A stretch of DNA of 64,000 nt from Rehmannia glutinosa (lineage: Eukaryota; Streptophyta; Magnoliopsida; Lamiales; Orobanchaceae): positions 91,836,616 to 91,900,615 of the forward strand of contig CM071924.1 of the NCBI GenBank assembly GCA_016081115.2, in the 5' to 3' direction. Below the pieces are notes generated by a model. The model saw only the letters and a program-made list of their open reading frames with translations. It searched no databases and had not been told where the DNA came from. Every line of letters starts with the position of its first letter. Position 1 is the stretch's first letter. Of this stretch, positions 1 through 10,657 are shown piece by piece. The translations under genes were made by a program, and so were the position numbers.

Positions 1-41
1 ATTGAAGACCTTAAAATAAATATTTGAAAACTCATGCATAT

Positions 42-384
42 TTAAATAGGGAGATACGATTTACCAATTACGTCATTTCCATGGGTTGTGTCTTTCCCAT
101 TGTTGATGATATTTTCTTCTTTGAAAATAATCTTGTTGATGATAACTTCTACAATTGCTCCATTTCCAAGAATTGTTACCTTCCCATTGTTGATAATATT
201 TCCTTCTTGGAAATTCATTGTGGTGATGTCTTCTCCTTTGATCAAATGGTATGGACATTTGGTGTCTTCTTTGGCGGTATGACGTTTCTTCGATTATTAT
301 TCCACCGAGTACCTAATATGACATTGTTTTGTGGTACCCTCAAGTGTTTGGGTCCTTTGGGATTAGCTTTGAGACGTTTAGGAC
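42..384 (-). pseudogene. Copia protease-region fragment with internal duplication
   Basis: The minus strand reads a short open stretch rich in Gly/Asn/Ile that lies where the protease/pre-integrase linker of a Ty1/copia polyprotein should be, downstream of the zinc knuckle at 385-591. The peptide contains a unit of about 29 residues twice (each with NIINNGK), mirrored in the DNA by a repeat with period about 87 bp starting near 73 and 160. No protease DSG motif is readable, and the element continues beyond the left window edge. Assignment rests mainly on position and on resemblance to the comparable segment at 42870-42960. Confidence 0.4.
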
Positions 385-1400
385 TCAATAATAATTAGAG
401 CTATTTCTAGCCCGACAAGAATTAGCCGTATGACCCTTTTTACCACAATAGAAGCAAGTAATAATTCTAGGAGCATAATGACCAACATGCTTAGAGACTT
501 GATTCTTTCTCATATGATTAGCGACATTAGGCTTATGATCAAGTCCTAGTTTAAAATTATCACAATCATGAACATCAACAATTTTGGTCATTTTATCGGT
601 GACTCAACTTGAATTTTAATAAATCATTTTTCATGCAATTAATATCCTCAACAAGAATACTATTTTCCTTTTCAAGGATTCTAACCTTATCAAGTGTGGT
701 GGTGTGAGCATATGAAAGTGATTCATAGGAAGTAAATAAACTATCCTTATCATTTTTCAAAACATTGAATTCCTTTCTCAAATTTTTGTATTTAACAAGT
801 AAGCTTTGGAATTCATTTTGAAGCTCATCAAAATCATTTTTTAAATCACTATACTCATTTTGTAGTTCATTATCATAAGAAGTAGAGGGATTAGAGCGTG
901 CACTCGTTTTCTTCTTCGATGCCCATAAGACATTGTTTGACCTTTTCAATATTGAAAGTTGTAAGAGGCTCATTCCATGTTGTTGGATTTGATGTTGTAT
1001 CCAATTGAGAAGTAGATGCTTTTGAGTTGCTCCTTTCATTTTCATGTACTTCATAGTTAGCTTCTAATTTTTCTCATGCTTCATGTGCCGATCGTATTCC
1101 TCGAATATGACCGTATTCGAAAATATAAGTGAACAATGAAGAATATTTAGAGCTTTATTATTTAAGGAGATAATTTCCTTTTCTTCATCATTAGGCTCCT
1201 TGAGGACTTTGGAGGTGAGTAGTCTGTCTTTCATCGGAATGGATTCTCCATATATGACCGTGTTCCAAATATCGAACCCGCAACTTTGTAAATAGCATTC
1301 CATTCTTTCTTTCCAAAAAGCATAATTTTTGGAATCAAATAGTGGCTTGTTGGTGGAGGTGCCTTAGAAGGTAGACTTCATTCGTAGCCAATGATCGTTC
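385..1400 (-). pseudogene. Copia gag remnant with CCHC zinc knuckle
   Basis: Fragments in several minus-strand frames together form a copia-type gag. From N to C: a segment at 1064-1303 resembling the UBN2 gag core (it contains ALNILHCSL, also encoded at the related gag near 44340), a Leu/Asn/Glu-rich coiled-coil segment at 593-1054, and a zinc knuckle CFYCGKKGHTANSC (about 390-550) with intact C-X2-C-X4-H-X4-C spacing. Frameshifts separate the parts, so no full product is made. Gag would package element RNA in cytoplasmic particles. The gag lies just inside the primer site and LTR to its right. Confidence 0.7.
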
Positions 1401-1440
1401 CTCTTTACTCGCGATGTGGAACGAGCTTGCCAAAGAGTTT

Positions 1441-1452
1441 GGCTCGATACCA
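1441..1452 (-). other. Copia primer binding site (initiator Met tRNA-like)
   Basis: The minus strand reads TGGTATCGAGCC two bases after the LTR terminus. This resembles the TGGTATCAGAGC-type site complementary to initiator-Met tRNA that primes copia reverse transcription, with small differences. Confidence 0.7.
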
Positions 1453-1454
1453 CT

Positions 1455-2889
1455 TGTAAGTCCAAGCGGCTATGATAATCGAGGGGTATGAATAGATTAT
1501 CTCCATTTTCTTGATTATGCCCTCTTTTTCGAATCAAACAAGCCAAGACATGAATAAAGGTGCGGGAAGTAAATAACACGCGCGTCGATTTATAGAGGTC
1601 CAACCCACCTAGGGCCTAATCCTCTACCACCCCAAAGATCTTGGGATGGATTTCAAAAAGAAAAAGATTTTATTAATTACCACAATTAATACAACATCAC
1701 CTTGAAGAGCACCACACTCTTCTTCAACACCACCTGGGGATTACCACAATCTCCTGAAGATTACCATAATCTTCCTTCAACGGCACCTTGTGATGATCAC
1801 CACAATCTTCCAACTTGAAGATCACCTAACTCTCCAACACCTCGAAGAGCACTAAACTCTTCCACAAGAAGATTACCACAATCTTCTTACACCTAACACC
1901 TAGATCATCCAAATGTGCTCTTACCAAAGAACACTCACAAGGATATCTTGTGTTGAATGATGACCACAAATTCAAGATTACAACTCAATAATGAATAATA
2001 CAATTTGAGTGCAAGTGTAATCAAGAAATAAGTCTAGACCTCAAGATGTGAAAGTGAAAAACTTAGGGTATTACAACAAGAATGATGACAATGAGAACTT
2101 AGACAAATTTGCAGATTTCTGTTGTGTTGTGTTGTATGCTCTCTTGTTATGTTGCTTCAAATCTTCCTCTATTTATAGGAGATGATTGATCATGAATAGA
2201 CTCTCTTGGGGATTGAAAATCTACAAAAGAGTGCAATTAAAATTAAGATTATAGCTGTTAGAAATCAACACCACAAGTTAAAGGAAAAGCTGACTACTTG
2301 CACAATTTAGTTAGAGTTTGATGTCAAAAGAATAGTGCGACCGGTCGCGTAGAAATAGACGCTGCAAAGTAAAATCTCATTTTTACACAAGGCGACCGGT
2401 CGACCCTATGTTGGACCGGTCCGCCTGATTGATTTTGCAATACAGAGAGGTTCAGCAAAATTAATTCTTCCCAAGCACCGATCGACCACATCGGTTGACA
2501 GACAGGTTGACAAACCGGTTGACCACCCTCAGCATGTTCTTTGTTTACAAGTTTAAAATGCATTCAGGTACGGGATGCTCTCTAAGGCGACCGATTGACC
2601 TCAAAATAGATGAGTTGTCCAATTTTGGTCAACAATAAACTTCAAGAAATCCTCCAAAAGATTAGTAAAAACATTTTAGATTGATCGGGAGTATTTGGAC
2701 AACATTTAGAAACATTGTTTTTGTGTAAAAATACATTAAGACAAAATCATCAAAAGTGTTGTCCAATATTTGTCGAAACATTAGTAAAAATATTTTAAAT
2801 CAATTAGGAGTATTTGGACAACATTTAAAAATATTGTTTTAGTATAAAAACAAAATTATCAAAATCATGATAAAAACATTTATCTAACA
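1455..2889 (-). mobile_element. 5' LTR of copia family alpha, copy 1
   Basis: The LTR runs from TGTAAG beside the primer site to ...CTAACA at 2889 (about 1.43 kb). Homologous LTRs occur at 33921-35248 and 44670-45749; all share a left end ending in AGTCCAAG or similar, a run of CTCTTC/ACCAC repeats, and a right end with AAATCATCAAAATCA. It carries clusters of GGTCGACC-like palindromes (2338-2530) and an internal tandem duplication with period about 120 bp (2660-2860). The right end abuts gypsy gag sequence, suggesting insertion into that element. Confidence 0.75.
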
Positions 2890-3975
2890 CTTCCTTCATA
2901 TTGTCCTTTTCACGTCCCCGGCCGCTTGGGACGCCGATTACCAGCCATGGCCTCCGGTGCGGATATGTCGTTAAGCATGGATGAGGAACTCTTGAAATGA
3001 GGTCGCCCGACTCATGAATAGAGTAGTTAAACCAAGTCTCAAAGTGCGAGCCCGACCATAGTTGCGATAAGACCGTATCGTCCGAGACGGGCTCCATCTC
3101 TGACTTGCTTATTAAACCGAGCAATATAACTCTTCAAAGGATCGCCCTTGCCTTGTTTGATGTTGACAAGGGAGTCTTTGGGCACAACAAGAATTTTAGA
3201 CGTCAAAAATGGGTCGTAAATGCGGGCATCAAATCGCCCGAGTATCATATAGAACTTGTGGTAGGGCAGGAACCACCAACGGGCTTGGCCGCCCAATGTC
3301 GTGGAAACACCCTAAGCACAAAATGGCATGGGACTATATAACTCTATCCAGGAAAGATACTTGTGGACATGAGTCATAGGGTCGGTCTCTCCATTATACA
3401 GGCTAATTTGAGGGACTTTGATCTTAGCTGGAAAAGGAGTTGACAAAATACAAGAAGCAAATAGGGATACTATACTCGACCGACCTGTCACAAGGCTTCG
3501 TCCGCGATATCGAACATCATCCGACATTCTTCCAATTCATCCAGACGGCGGCGGAGATGGAGTATCTATGCCTCTCATTCATTCATCGGGCTTGGATCCG
3601 GAGCCAGTTTAGCCCTAACCGGCTCCCTATCATCGGGAAATCGTAGCCTAGAGTTGATAGACCGAGCTGGCCGAATCGGGTCAAGCCCTAGATGACCTGC
3701 AAATACCGAATGGGTACGACGGGGGCGCGGAGTACCGATAATGATTTTGCTACCCGAGTTTGCTCACCCACGTCATCATGTGGTTGTCTTCATCACGCCT
3801 TTCGATGGGCTGCCCATTATGTGAACTAGCTTCATGATTTTCATTATTTGGAGGTGTCGAGACTTGTGGATTGGCATCTAATGGTGGATTGGCTTGGTGA
3901 GTATTTATGGGTGGAGGAGGCTGTATTTGTGGGGGAATATTTGCAAGAGTTTGGGAAATGAGTTGGTTCATTTGT
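2890..3975 (-). pseudogene. Ty3/gypsy gag remnant
   Basis: Minus-strand fragments match the retrotransposon gag family (Retrotrans_gag type). A Pro/Asn/Gln-rich N-terminal part lies at 3750-3971. The core at 3312-3527 has KIKVPQISLYNGETDP, the usual lead-in to the gag domain, and 3039-3296 has ARWWF followed by LPYHKFYMILGRF-type sequence. The core is split by frameshifts and the gene ends abruptly at the copia LTR at 2889, so pol is absent. Its own primer site and LTR lie to the right (4208-4812). Confidence 0.7.
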
Positions 3976-4207
3976 TAAATGAACATGGGGTTCGTAAATA
4001 ATCGAGTGAAGGGAAGCAAAACCACGCTCCCTTTTCTCTGTTGAGGAACGGTCCGGCCGTTAGTATTTTGTCCAGTTTGGTGATTTTGGGGTGGGTCCTC
4101 AATCCCATGTGCGTTTCTGGTAGTCTGACTCATTTTTACAAGAAAGTGCAACTAAATTACCTTAACAAGAATAGCTTAACTGGGAATTATGACTGGATCA
4201 AGACGGG

Positions 4208-4224
4208 CCCTCCTTCTAGCGCCA
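4208..4224 (-). other. Gypsy primer binding site
   Basis: The minus strand reads TTGGCGCTAGAAGGAGG a few bases inside the LTR end. TGGCGC-starting primer sites are typical of plant gypsy elements. The spacer to the LTR end is about six bases, slightly long. Confidence 0.55.
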
Positions 4225-4230
4225 ATTTAT

Positions 4231-4812
4231 TGACGGGCGTCTTGGATCAATAAGAAAAATATATGTGTACTATGACGTGGAAATTAAACAACACTTAGAA
4301 TGATTTAAAGAATAGGGCTAATTCTGCTTTCTATTAAAAAGCCGAGCAGAGGATTTCTGGTCGGTATGGATTTTACAACTGGAGTCTTACAGGCGTATTT
4401 CTCAGGATTTTCTCTCTTGTCCCTTCACTAATAAAATGAAGCCTAGTTATACTCACACAATTAGTGGGTTTTAATCATCATTACACCTAGTTGAAGAGTT
4501 TTTACAAGGGCACATGTGTCTTCTTCCTCGACATGCATGTCTTTGGCCGTGTATTTGGCATTTTATCGACTCATCTTGCTAACTTGTTGACAAGTGGCAC
4601 ATTGACTTGCTAAATATGGCATTAACCTACTTAGCAAGATGGTTATCTTTGAATCTCTTGCCATCGAAGCCTCGTGTCGCCATCCGAGCCCACCTCGTGT
4701 CACGTCACCTGGTTGCGATGTCATTATCTCGGTCCACGTCATTGGTGGTCCCATGTCAATGCCGGTGAATGACCACGTGGACTAATTTTTTTTTGCAAAC
4801 TGACGGATATCA
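4231..4812 (-). mobile_element. 5' LTR of gypsy remnant
   Basis: On the plus strand the repeat begins TGACGGGCG beside the primer site and probably ends at GGATATCA (4812), so the minus-strand LTR would start TGATATCCG and end CCCGTCA. No second copy is present in the window, so the outer edge is inferred from TG...CA termini only. Confidence 0.45.
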
Positions 4813-5145
4813 TCAATACTCAATTCGAGATTGATCCTTAAAAGCTTGTTTAAGCTCGGTTGATTAACATAATAAATTAAGTTTCAACATATTTTCCCGT
4901 TCGATAAGATGTAAATCTCGGCCAGAGTCGACTCAATTAGTAAGAAAAGAATAAAATATATATAAAAATATCAAGCTACTCGAGCTCGATTCGCGTTTGG
5001 CTTGACTAAAGCTTGTTTGAGTTCGATTCAATTAATAATCAAACCAAGTTCAAACACAATTTTGAAGCTTGATTAAAATTCAAACGACCTTGAACAAGAC
5101 TATGTTCACTCGACTCGATTCGTTTACACCCCTAGGCTCAAGAAA
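4813..5145. mobile_element. Decayed MITE with CTAGGGGTGTAAACG end
   Basis: The segment is AT-rich with several AAGCTTG and ACTCGA motifs and ends at 5130-5140 with sequence whose complement is CTAGGGGTGTAAACGAATC. The same terminus occurs at both ends of the compact hairpin element at 19931-20044. Only one end is recognisable here, so the left boundary is uncertain. No gene is visible. Confidence 0.4.
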
Positions 5146-5798
5146 TTAAAGAAGGAAAAAAAGAACATATGCAAAAATCATTATCTTGTTTAGGTGAGTA
5201 AAGTAGAAAGTGAATTTGACAGACATTATAATATTTAGCATTTTAAGCAGAAAATCGAATCTATTTTATTGAAGTGGTCTTATGAGACGGTCTCATGGAC
5301 TTAAATTTATGAGATGGATCATATAAAGAACAAAATGCATGGGTCTTTTTATGGGTTGGATTTGGATTGGAATACTAATTACATGTATGATCCGTCGATG
5401 AACGATGCCCATGAGACCGTCTCGCAAGTTTTTGTCATTTTTATTTTAATCATAACATAGAAGTTATGAATTTAAAATCGCCTCTATAATGTTCAAATTT
5501 AATCCCTCTTGCTTTTTATTTTTGGGACACCTCTTGTGGTTAGATGTGTGTCCAACTTATCTCTACTTCTTTTTATTAATGACCCGAAGTATTAAAAAAA
5601 ATGCAAAAGTTTAAAATAATATAAATAAGTGATCATCGACAGTTAAAAATACGTCATAGTTACTAATGTTGGTCAAGACTGGAAATTTTTGTATAGTTCA
5701 CTCAATTAAATGATCTGATCGGAACTAAATGGAACAACTCTGTACGATTCACTCAAACGCTTTGTTAACCTCGACCTCGATTATCATAGTATTGCCTT
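5146..5798. repeat. Module 1, left part (duplicated flank)
   Basis: This sequence is repeated with divergence at 20045-20706 and in part at 36014-36062, 45750-46260 and 52085-52420. It contains no gene. It ends in TAGTATTGCCTT, the target into which the CACTA element inserted; the uninterrupted form is seen at about 52405-52425. A MITE at 5275-5435 is private to this copy. Confidence 0.75.
5275..5435. mobile_element. MITE with GAGACGGTCTCAT terminal inverted repeats
   Basis: The left end has TATGAGACGGTCTCATGGAC and the right end carries the inverted copy GCCCATGAGACCGTCTCGCA. Module 2 (about 20166-20185) lacks the insertion, giving an empty site; the flanks share TTTTATT. A more diverged relative lies at about 45806-45960. 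Confidence 0.7.
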
Positions 5799-5955
5799 CA
5801 CTACAAGAAAAAGCGTATGAAGTGATTTAAAATTTGATGATAATGTAAATGTCGTCACTAAATGTATGTTTATTGTGACGATATTTTTCGATGTCACTAA
5901 TGGTTGAAACTATTGAATATCAGTGACAAAAATTTTTATCCGTAGGTAACGTTTA

Positions 5956-7067
5956 TGGTGGAAGGTTTCGTTTGGAAGAAAAATGGCAAGGATATAGTGT
6001 ATAGGCTTAAGTCGAGGCCTAATTTAGAGTCGATCCGCAAGACGAAAATGCCCCGTATACCGAGTGCTTACGGTTCCGACGCTTGCCTCTAAGATACACC
6101 GACTTTATTCATTAAGTTAGCAAGACAAAGAAAACGGAACAACAAACAACAAGTTGCTCTTAACTTTCAAGCTTTTGAAGGTAGGATATCAATATGCTCA
6201 AATGCGATATGATGACAGTTTTAATCTTAAGATTTCGTGTCTCAATTCATCTCATAGGGCTTCAAAAATATAGGCAATGAAGTGCCCGCATGGAAAATCG
6301 CGTCCGTAGGCTCGAAAAGGCACATTTTTATCAACAGCGCACTGCGCTCAGGGAGCATGACAGACGCACGGGCCGTGCTCGTCCGTCTTATTTGGCGCGG
6401 AAAGGTTCAAGACAAAGACGACCCAGACGCATGGGTCGTGCTTCGGCAGTAGCACGACCCGACGCGCACGGCCGTGCTCCCGCACGTGCGCGGGCCGATC
6501 CTCCTCCCAGGTTGAACTTTATTAATTAATTAAAAAAATTAATTAAAACTATTTAAAATTACATAAATTAATTAAACATTTAATTTTAAAGGTTTTTGGT
6601 CCAAAAAGAATAAGGGCCTTGAAGCCCAAGCCCATGCCCACGCCCACGACCCACGGCGGGCGGCGGCGGGGCAAGACGCGCGCGCGTGTATGCTTTGAAC
6701 TGCACTCCACAAGCATGTAGGTCCTCACCCCTTAAAAACTTGGGTGCCCCAAGGGCCCAAACCCATATGTCCAACTTGAGATATATTAAGTGGGCAACTT
6801 TGCCTCATTTTTCCTATGTGGGATGGAGCATCTCTCCTCCCCCATATTTTCCATTTTCCATACCATTTATTTGTATTAATTGGCTAACTTCTAGCATTAA
6901 TTTCCCATTCACCCGGAATCGGTTTTGAGAAATTCCAAATGTTATTCTCATCTACTCTCTTAGTAGAATTTTTACAAATAGTTTAATTTCATTTATCACA
7001 AATAGAAACCACTTAATTATTTGGTCAAAATCGTCAAGACCCATTTCTCAAGACCAAATTTCCAACA
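5956..7067 (-). mobile_element. 3' LTR of copia element A
   Basis: This is a direct repeat of 14127-15306, both starting TGGTGGAAGG and ending TTCCAACA on the plus strand; on the minus strand it begins TGTTGGAAATTTGG as many plant copia LTRs do. It contains a GC-rich, CG-dense stretch (about 6290-6520 and 6620-6690). The two LTRs differ by many substitutions and indels (1112 vs 1180 bp), so the insertion is not recent. Confidence 0.85.
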
Positions 7068-7078
7068 ATCCCCCACAT
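7068..7078 (-). other. Copia A polypurine tract
   Basis: The minus strand reads ATGTGGGGGAT immediately before the LTR start TGTTGG. This is the plus-strand priming site of copia elements. The 7079-7600 interval to its right is 3' untranslated element sequence without a gene. Confidence 0.75.
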
Positions 7079-7599
7079 GAATGAAATTAATGCATGCGTG
7101 TATATGCAGATTTACTTGAAAGTCTCGGCGAATCGTTATTACATCAGGATAGGTAGCTTGTGGCTTGGAACCTTCCTTAGTAAAATACTATCGGATTTAA
7201 TAGCGCTAGTGACGCGATGTCTTGAACTACTCACCAAGTTTGTGTAAACCAAGACAACAATACTTACACAATAACAACTCTAATACTTGTTGTTCTCACG
7301 TTGTGTCTATTTCGGCCATGGACCATATCTTAGATTCATAAGTGTTTCTTTTGAAGCGGCCATTACTTCTCACTTATATAGGTGATCTCCTATTGAAGAG
7401 TATCCTGCAATACTCCACCTTTCGGTATAGGAATCATTAAAAGTTTTAAACTTAACCTCACCACATTCAGCAGGTTTACATACACTTGGATGTATTGAGA
7501 ATGAGCTAACACATTTTCCAAGTGTTCAGCTGAACATTCATAATTTAGTTGTCCCATTGAACCAAGGTCTTAGGATCTCCAATTCACAAGGTTAGGTTA

Positions 7600-10500
7600 C
7601 CGCTATGAACGTTCTTTAAGTTGTGGATTTTAAACCTATTCCCCTTAACAACTTATACAACGCTTGATCTCGATTTATGCCTTTCGAAAGCGGATCCGCA
7701 AGGATTTCTTTGACTTCACATAGTCAACCGAAATAACCCCATTCAAATCAACTGTCTAATGATATTGTGTCTCCGACGTATATGTCTAGACTTACCATTA
7801 TATATCGCTTTGTGCACTTCCGATTCCGATTGACTATCACAAAGTGTATCATAACAAAGAAAGCACATGCTTATTCCAACAAGGAATATCCTCTAAGAAG
7901 TTTCTAAGCCATTCAACTTCTTCTCCACTTTATCCAAAGCAATGAACTCGGATTCCATTGTGGATCGAGCTATGCATGTCTGTTTAGAAGACTTCCACGA
8001 CACCGCTCCTCCACCTATTGTGAAAACAAATCCACTTGTGGACTTGGAGTCTTTTGTGTCGATATCCATTGGCATCACAAGATCCTTCTAATACTTTGTT
8101 GGATATCTTGTATAAAGTATTCCATAGTTCATGGTATACTTTAAATATCTAAGTACCCTTGTCACGACTTTCCGGTGATCCGCACTTGGGTTACTTGTGA
8201 ACTACTTAGTTTACTCATCAATATGCAATGTCCTGGTCGTACAATTCATTAAGTACACCAGATCGCCAATTACCCTTGCATATTCCATTGAGAAACCTGG
8301 TTCGCCTCTATTCTTGGCCAAGTGTAGACTTAGATCTAAAGGTGTCTTAGTTGGGAGGATTATCAAAAGCATTAAACCTTCTCGAGCATGCTTTCGACAT
8401 AATGGGATTGTGACAAGACAATTCCATTTGAAGTTCTAGAGATTTTAATCCCTAAAATAACATCAGATAATCCCATATCCTTCATGTCAAAGTTCTTCTT
8501 CAACATGTTCTTAGTATTCATGATTAAATCATGACTACTACCCATAATCAACATATCATCTACATAAAGGCATACTATGACGTAATCATTTGTAGTACCT
8601 TTAATGTAGACACACTTGTCACATTCGTTGATCTTGAAACCATTTTACTTCATAGTTGAGTCAAACTTTTCATGCCATTGCTTAGGTGCTTGTTTTAGTC
8701 CATAAAGTGACTTAACAAGTTTACACACTTTTCGCTCTTGACCGGGTGCAACGTACCCCTCGGGTTGTTCCATATAAATCTCCTCTTCAAGCTCACCATT
8801 CAAGAAGGCAGTCTTAACGTCCATTTGATGTATCTCAAGGTTATGCAAAGTTTAATAGCAACGAGAACACGAATGGACGTAATCCTCGTGACAAGGAATA
8901 TGTATCGAAGAAGTCATATCCTCCTTTTGTCTAAACCCTTTAGCTACCAATCGGGCTTTATACTTGTCAATAGATCCATCTCGCTTTATACTTCCTTTTA
9001 AGGATCCACTTGCATCCCAAAGGTTTGCAACCGGTGGGAGATCAACCAACTCCCAAGTGTGATTTTGCATGATGGAATGTATCTTATTATTGATAGCTTC
9101 TTTCCGCAGAGAGGAGCTTCGGACTAGACAATGCTTCTTGAATAGTTCGGGGTTCATTTTCTAACATATAAGTTAGAAAATCGGGACCAAAAGACTTAGC
9201 TACTTTTGTCCTTTTATCGTCTTGGTTCCTCTTCATCATCACTTTGAGGTAACCTTGCGTTTCATAAGTCCGTTTACTCGAACTTTCTTTTTTTTCGCTC
9301 TTTATTCGGAAAGATATTCTCGAAGAATACAATATTCCTTGATTCAATGATCATACCTTCATTTATATCGAATAGCCGACTTGTGCACTAAAAAGTGATA
9401 TGCACTACTATTGTTAGCATATCCAATGAAAGCACAATCGATCGTCTTTGGACCGATTCTAACTTGTTTGGCTTAGGTACTTAGACTTTAGCCAAACACC
9501 CCCCACACTTTAAGGTATTTATATGACGGTTTACGTTCCTTTCATAACTCATATGGAGTTTCGTTTTTACCTTTGTGTGCGATCTTATTAATAATGTAGT
9601 TTGCAGAGAAAGTATGGCTTCCCTCACAAGTTTTGGGGTAAGTTTTAACTTATCAACATCGTATTCATCATCTCCTTAAAAGTACAATTTTTGCGTTCGC
9701 AACACCATTTGATTGAGGTGAGTAAGTGCGAAAGTCGTTTGATGAATTATACCCGCTTCCGAGCAAAATTCCTCAAACGGAGCAACATACTCTCCGCCTC
9801 TATCACTCGAATCATCTTAATTTTCAGATTAAGCCGATTTTCAACTCCATTCTTATAAGTTTTAAAAGCTACTAAAGCTTCATCTTTTCTTTTCAAGAGA
9901 TACACATAACAATATCTTGTGCAATCGTTTGTAAACATTATGAAGTGCTTTTTCCCACATCGGGTTTGCACAAGTTTTAAATCACACACATCGTATGAAT
10001 TAACTCGAGTGGTTTGGTACTTCTCGTTACCGAATGAAACGGTGCCTTGGCCAATTATGCTTCAACACAAATTTCGCATTTGTCTTGTGAATCGGTTTTA
10101 AACGAGGTATTAATTCCAGATTCACTAACCTTTTAATTGTGTTGAAGTTTACGTGTCCTAGTCTATCATGCCATAAATTAGAACAATCCAACAAGTAAAC
10201 AGAAGTAACGTTTTTATTCTTTGCCTCTTGGTGGAAAACAGACATTATAGACATTTTAAACAGGCCCTTATCAAGGTAACCTTTACATAAAAACTGACCA
10301 TTCTTAGTCATTACAAACTTGTCGGACTCAAACACTAGTCTAAACCCGGCCTTGCTAAGCAAAGGACCGGAAACCAAGTTCTTGCGAATGTCTGGGACAT
10401 GCAAAGATATCTACAAACGTAAGCTCCTTCCGGAAGTCATCTTGAGCACCACTTTTCCAAGCCCAACGATGTTGGAAGTCGAAGAGTTCCCCATGAACAA

Positions 10501-10657
10501 CTTCCTTCCATTGATCGGAGTGTAGGAGGAGAACATCTCCTTGTCGGCACAAATGTGATGAGTAGCCCGGTATCTATCCACCACTCCTTGGGTTATCCAC
10601 CATATTGGCTTCAAACACAACGGCGGAGAGATCAAGCTCCGACAGGTCGATTGGAAC
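7600..10657 (-). pseudogene. Copia A pol remnant (protease, integrase, RT, RNase H)
   Basis: Minus-strand pieces in changing frames run in copia order. Protease linker: ADKEMFSSYTPINGRKL (about 10411-10600) and MHVPDIRKNLVSGPLLSK (10380). Pre-integrase: LWHDRLGHVNFNTIKRL (about 10190). Integrase fragment 9747-9989. RT: QMDVKTAFLNGELEEEIYM and VKSLYGLKQAPKQW (8645-8848), YVDDMLIMGSS (about 8540) and KDMGLSDVILGIKISR (8372-8500). RNase H: STSGFVFTIGGGAVSWKSS with TMESEFIAL (7893-8078), then decayed sequence to about 7640. Stops and frameshifts abound. It was separated from gag by the solo LTR at 10658. Confidence 0.85.
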
